A DNA stretch of 64,000 bases, taken from Calcarisporiella thermophila CBS 279.70 (lineage: Eukaryota; Calcarisporiellomycota). The notes beneath the pieces are model-generated. The model saw only the letters and a program-made list of their open reading frames with translations, ran no database searches and was not told the origin of the DNA. The stretch is taken from assembly GCF_041956535.1 (NCBI RefSeq), contig NW_027192198.1, positions 854,940 through 918,939 of the forward strand, given 5' to 3'. The translations under genes and the position numbers were made by a program. Shown in pieces: positions 62,598 through 64,000 of this stretch (within the stretch, counting starts at the first letter, position 1; the number at the start of each line of letters is the position of its first letter).

Positions 62598-63487
62598 TTA
62601 CTGGTCCTTGTTGGTGGTCTTCTTGGTACCCCGAAGCAGACCAGTGCGGCGAGCCGCCACAAGACCCACCTTCTGACCAGGGGGAGCAAACCGCGACACG
62701 GTCGAGGCATGGCCGATGTGCTGGTGGTTACCACCTCCGTGGGGATGGTCCACGGGATTCATGGCCACACCACGGGTCTTGGGCCAGGCGTTGCGCTTCA
62801 CTCGGTACTTGTGATACGCGCGGCCAGCCTTGAGCAAGGGCTTATCGATACGCCCGCCACCGGCCACGATGCCGATCATGGCCCGAGCATTACCACTGAT
62901 CACCTTCTTGGCCCCCGACGGAAGCTTCACGCGCGTCTTGTTGGTCTCGGGGTTGTGGCCGATGATGGTGGCGTAGTTGCCGGAGCAGCGGGCGAGGGCG
63001 CCCCGGTCTCCCACCTTCTCCTCCACGTTGCTAACGATGGTACCCTCGGGCATGGCCGACACGGGCAAGACATTGCCGACGGTCAGCGCGGCCTTCTTAC
63101 CACAGTAGATGAACTGGCCAGTGTGGAGACCCTCGGTAGCGACGATCGTCTCCGTGCGGAGCTTGTACCTACATTCCACCACGAAACGGCCCCGTGTTAG
63201 TCCCGGTTCATCCATCGATACTGCCAATGCGGCGGGGATGCCATCCAGCAAGGATGCTGGTAAGGCCTGCTTAGGCTAACTTACCGATAAGGATCCCGGA
63301 ACACAACCTTGGCAAGAGGGGCACCCCGTCCGGGATCGTGCACGATTTCCTTCACAATCCCGCGGATATATCCATTGCGCTCTGCAAAATCGAGGGCTCG
63401 GAATTTGGCGGCACCCTTGCGACCGGCCGTATGGGATTTGAAGATGCCACCGGCACCTTTGCGTTGGGCACGGATTACACGACCCAT
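62598..63487 (-). CDS. RPL2: 60S ribosomal protein uL2 (L2/L8)
   Basis: Cytosolic large-subunit ribosomal protein next to the peptidyl-transferase centre; 257 residues. Minus-strand exons are 63487-63285 and 63168-62598. Motifs are '[19 protein letters not shown]', '[15 protein letters not shown]', '[19 protein letters not shown]', '[17 protein letters not shown]' and the universal '[16 protein letters not shown]' containing the conserved histidine loop. It ends '[15 protein letters not shown]'. Length and both ends match the eukaryotic family. Strong GC codon bias fits high expression. The intron runs from 63284 to 63169. Confidence 0.96.
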
Positions 63488-64000
63488 GGTTTAAATCTAA
63501 ATCGGAAGAGGGAGAGACATGAAAGAAAGCATGAGAACATGCCGATCTTGGTAAAAACATGGGAAAAGCTCGATCGCCGCATTCCATTTTAAGAGGGACA
63601 TGGTTTCGTTTCCATCCCCTCGATCCATTCCATCCAATAGCCCCCCTCGCGAGGACGGAAACTAGCCCATCCCTCGCCCTCCCCTACTCATCCATCTATC
63701 GATCTGTCCATCCATCCATCCATCCATTCTGCCGCCCTCCTCTAGACTACTCACCGGCTTAAAGTGTTAAGGGGATTAGAGAGGAGGATCCCTAGGTCGA
63801 TGTCTCCCTTCGACTATTAAACATTTTTTAACCATAATTAAGTTAATTAACTTGTTGAATTTAATCTTCCGTCTAAAAAATGTCGAGGGCAGGTGAGATG
63901 TACTATTTACCGAGGGTTACAGAGATATTATCAACAAATAATATAAAAAGAGGGAGCGGAGGGGGGGAGGGGAGGCGTCGTTGGGATAGAGCCGATCACT
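63488..64000. promoter_or_regulatory. Promoter region of the uL2 gene with a TCCA microsatellite
   Basis: Region upstream of the minus-strand uL2 start. It contains a tract of ATCC/TCCA repeats (about 63687-63727), a CT-rich stretch, then AT-rich and finally purine-rich sequence to the window end. No further gene is supported. Confidence 0.4.

Overview
This window is nuclear DNA of an intron-rich fungus. Fungal markers are a fused ARG5,6 acetylglutamate kinase/reductase, an exomer ChAPs subunit, Mtc1, Siw14-, Whi3- and APSES-type proteins. Introns are mostly 45-110 nt, with GT-AG ends and a few GC-AG. Dot1, the exon-junction protein Y14 and a GH9 cellulase argue against a budding-yeast genome. 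A filamentous, possibly early-diverging (Mucoromycota-like) fungus fits best, but the lineage cannot be fixed from the sequence alone. Many genes are split into exons too short to show as long ORFs, so the models below were assembled by hand from splice sites, reading phase and protein-family conservation.

Layout. 1-7.5 kb: a tandem array of three C2H2 zinc-finger genes, with co-duplicated promoter and spacer sequence and a small cysteine-containing relic gene. 8.7-10.4 kb: a PHO84-type phosphate transporter. 12.3-15.1 kb: ARG5,6. 15.4-17.1 kb: MTC1. 18.0-20.3 kb: ribosomal protein eL33 (minus), then Y14 and a small coiled-coil protein (plus). 20.5-24.4 kb: an unassigned gene divergent from the histone methyltransferase DOT1. 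25.1-28.0 kb: a secreted class-3 lipase convergent with an arrestin-like gene. 28.5-34.4 kb: ESCRT-II VPS22/SNF8 divergent from a 19-exon GH38 alpha-mannosidase (AMS1 type). 34.5-36.4 kb: pyruvate decarboxylase, divergent from a leucine-rich-repeat protein. 39.6-43.1 kb: a Siw14-type phosphatase and a Whi3-like RNA-binding protein. 43.7-47.8 kb: the exomer ChAPs subunit. 48.2-53.7 kb: a membrane-anchored GH9 cellulase, the twin-CX9C protein Mix14/CHCHD5 and a mitochondrial carrier. 54.3-55.4 kb: an APSES-domain regulator. 55.4-60.9 kb: a GC-rich, gene-poor stretch holding one small secreted knottin-like peptide gene. 60.9-63.5 kb: a second arrestin-like gene and ribosomal protein uL2.

The genes do not form a pathway cluster; this is ordinary eukaryotic mixed gene order. 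Several genes share themes: membrane and endosomal traffic (VPS22, ChAPs, two arrestins), mitochondrial function (ARG5,6, MIX14, carrier), extracellular and vacuolar carbohydrate or lipid hydrolysis (GH9, lipase, AMS1), and translation (eL33, uL2). Base composition changes along the window. Most of 0-48 kb is AT-rich outside PHO84 and ARG5,6, and genes after about 48 kb use GC-rich codons. The least explained pieces are the zinc-finger array with its relic gene, the knottin gene, and the OB-fold-like gene next to DOT1.
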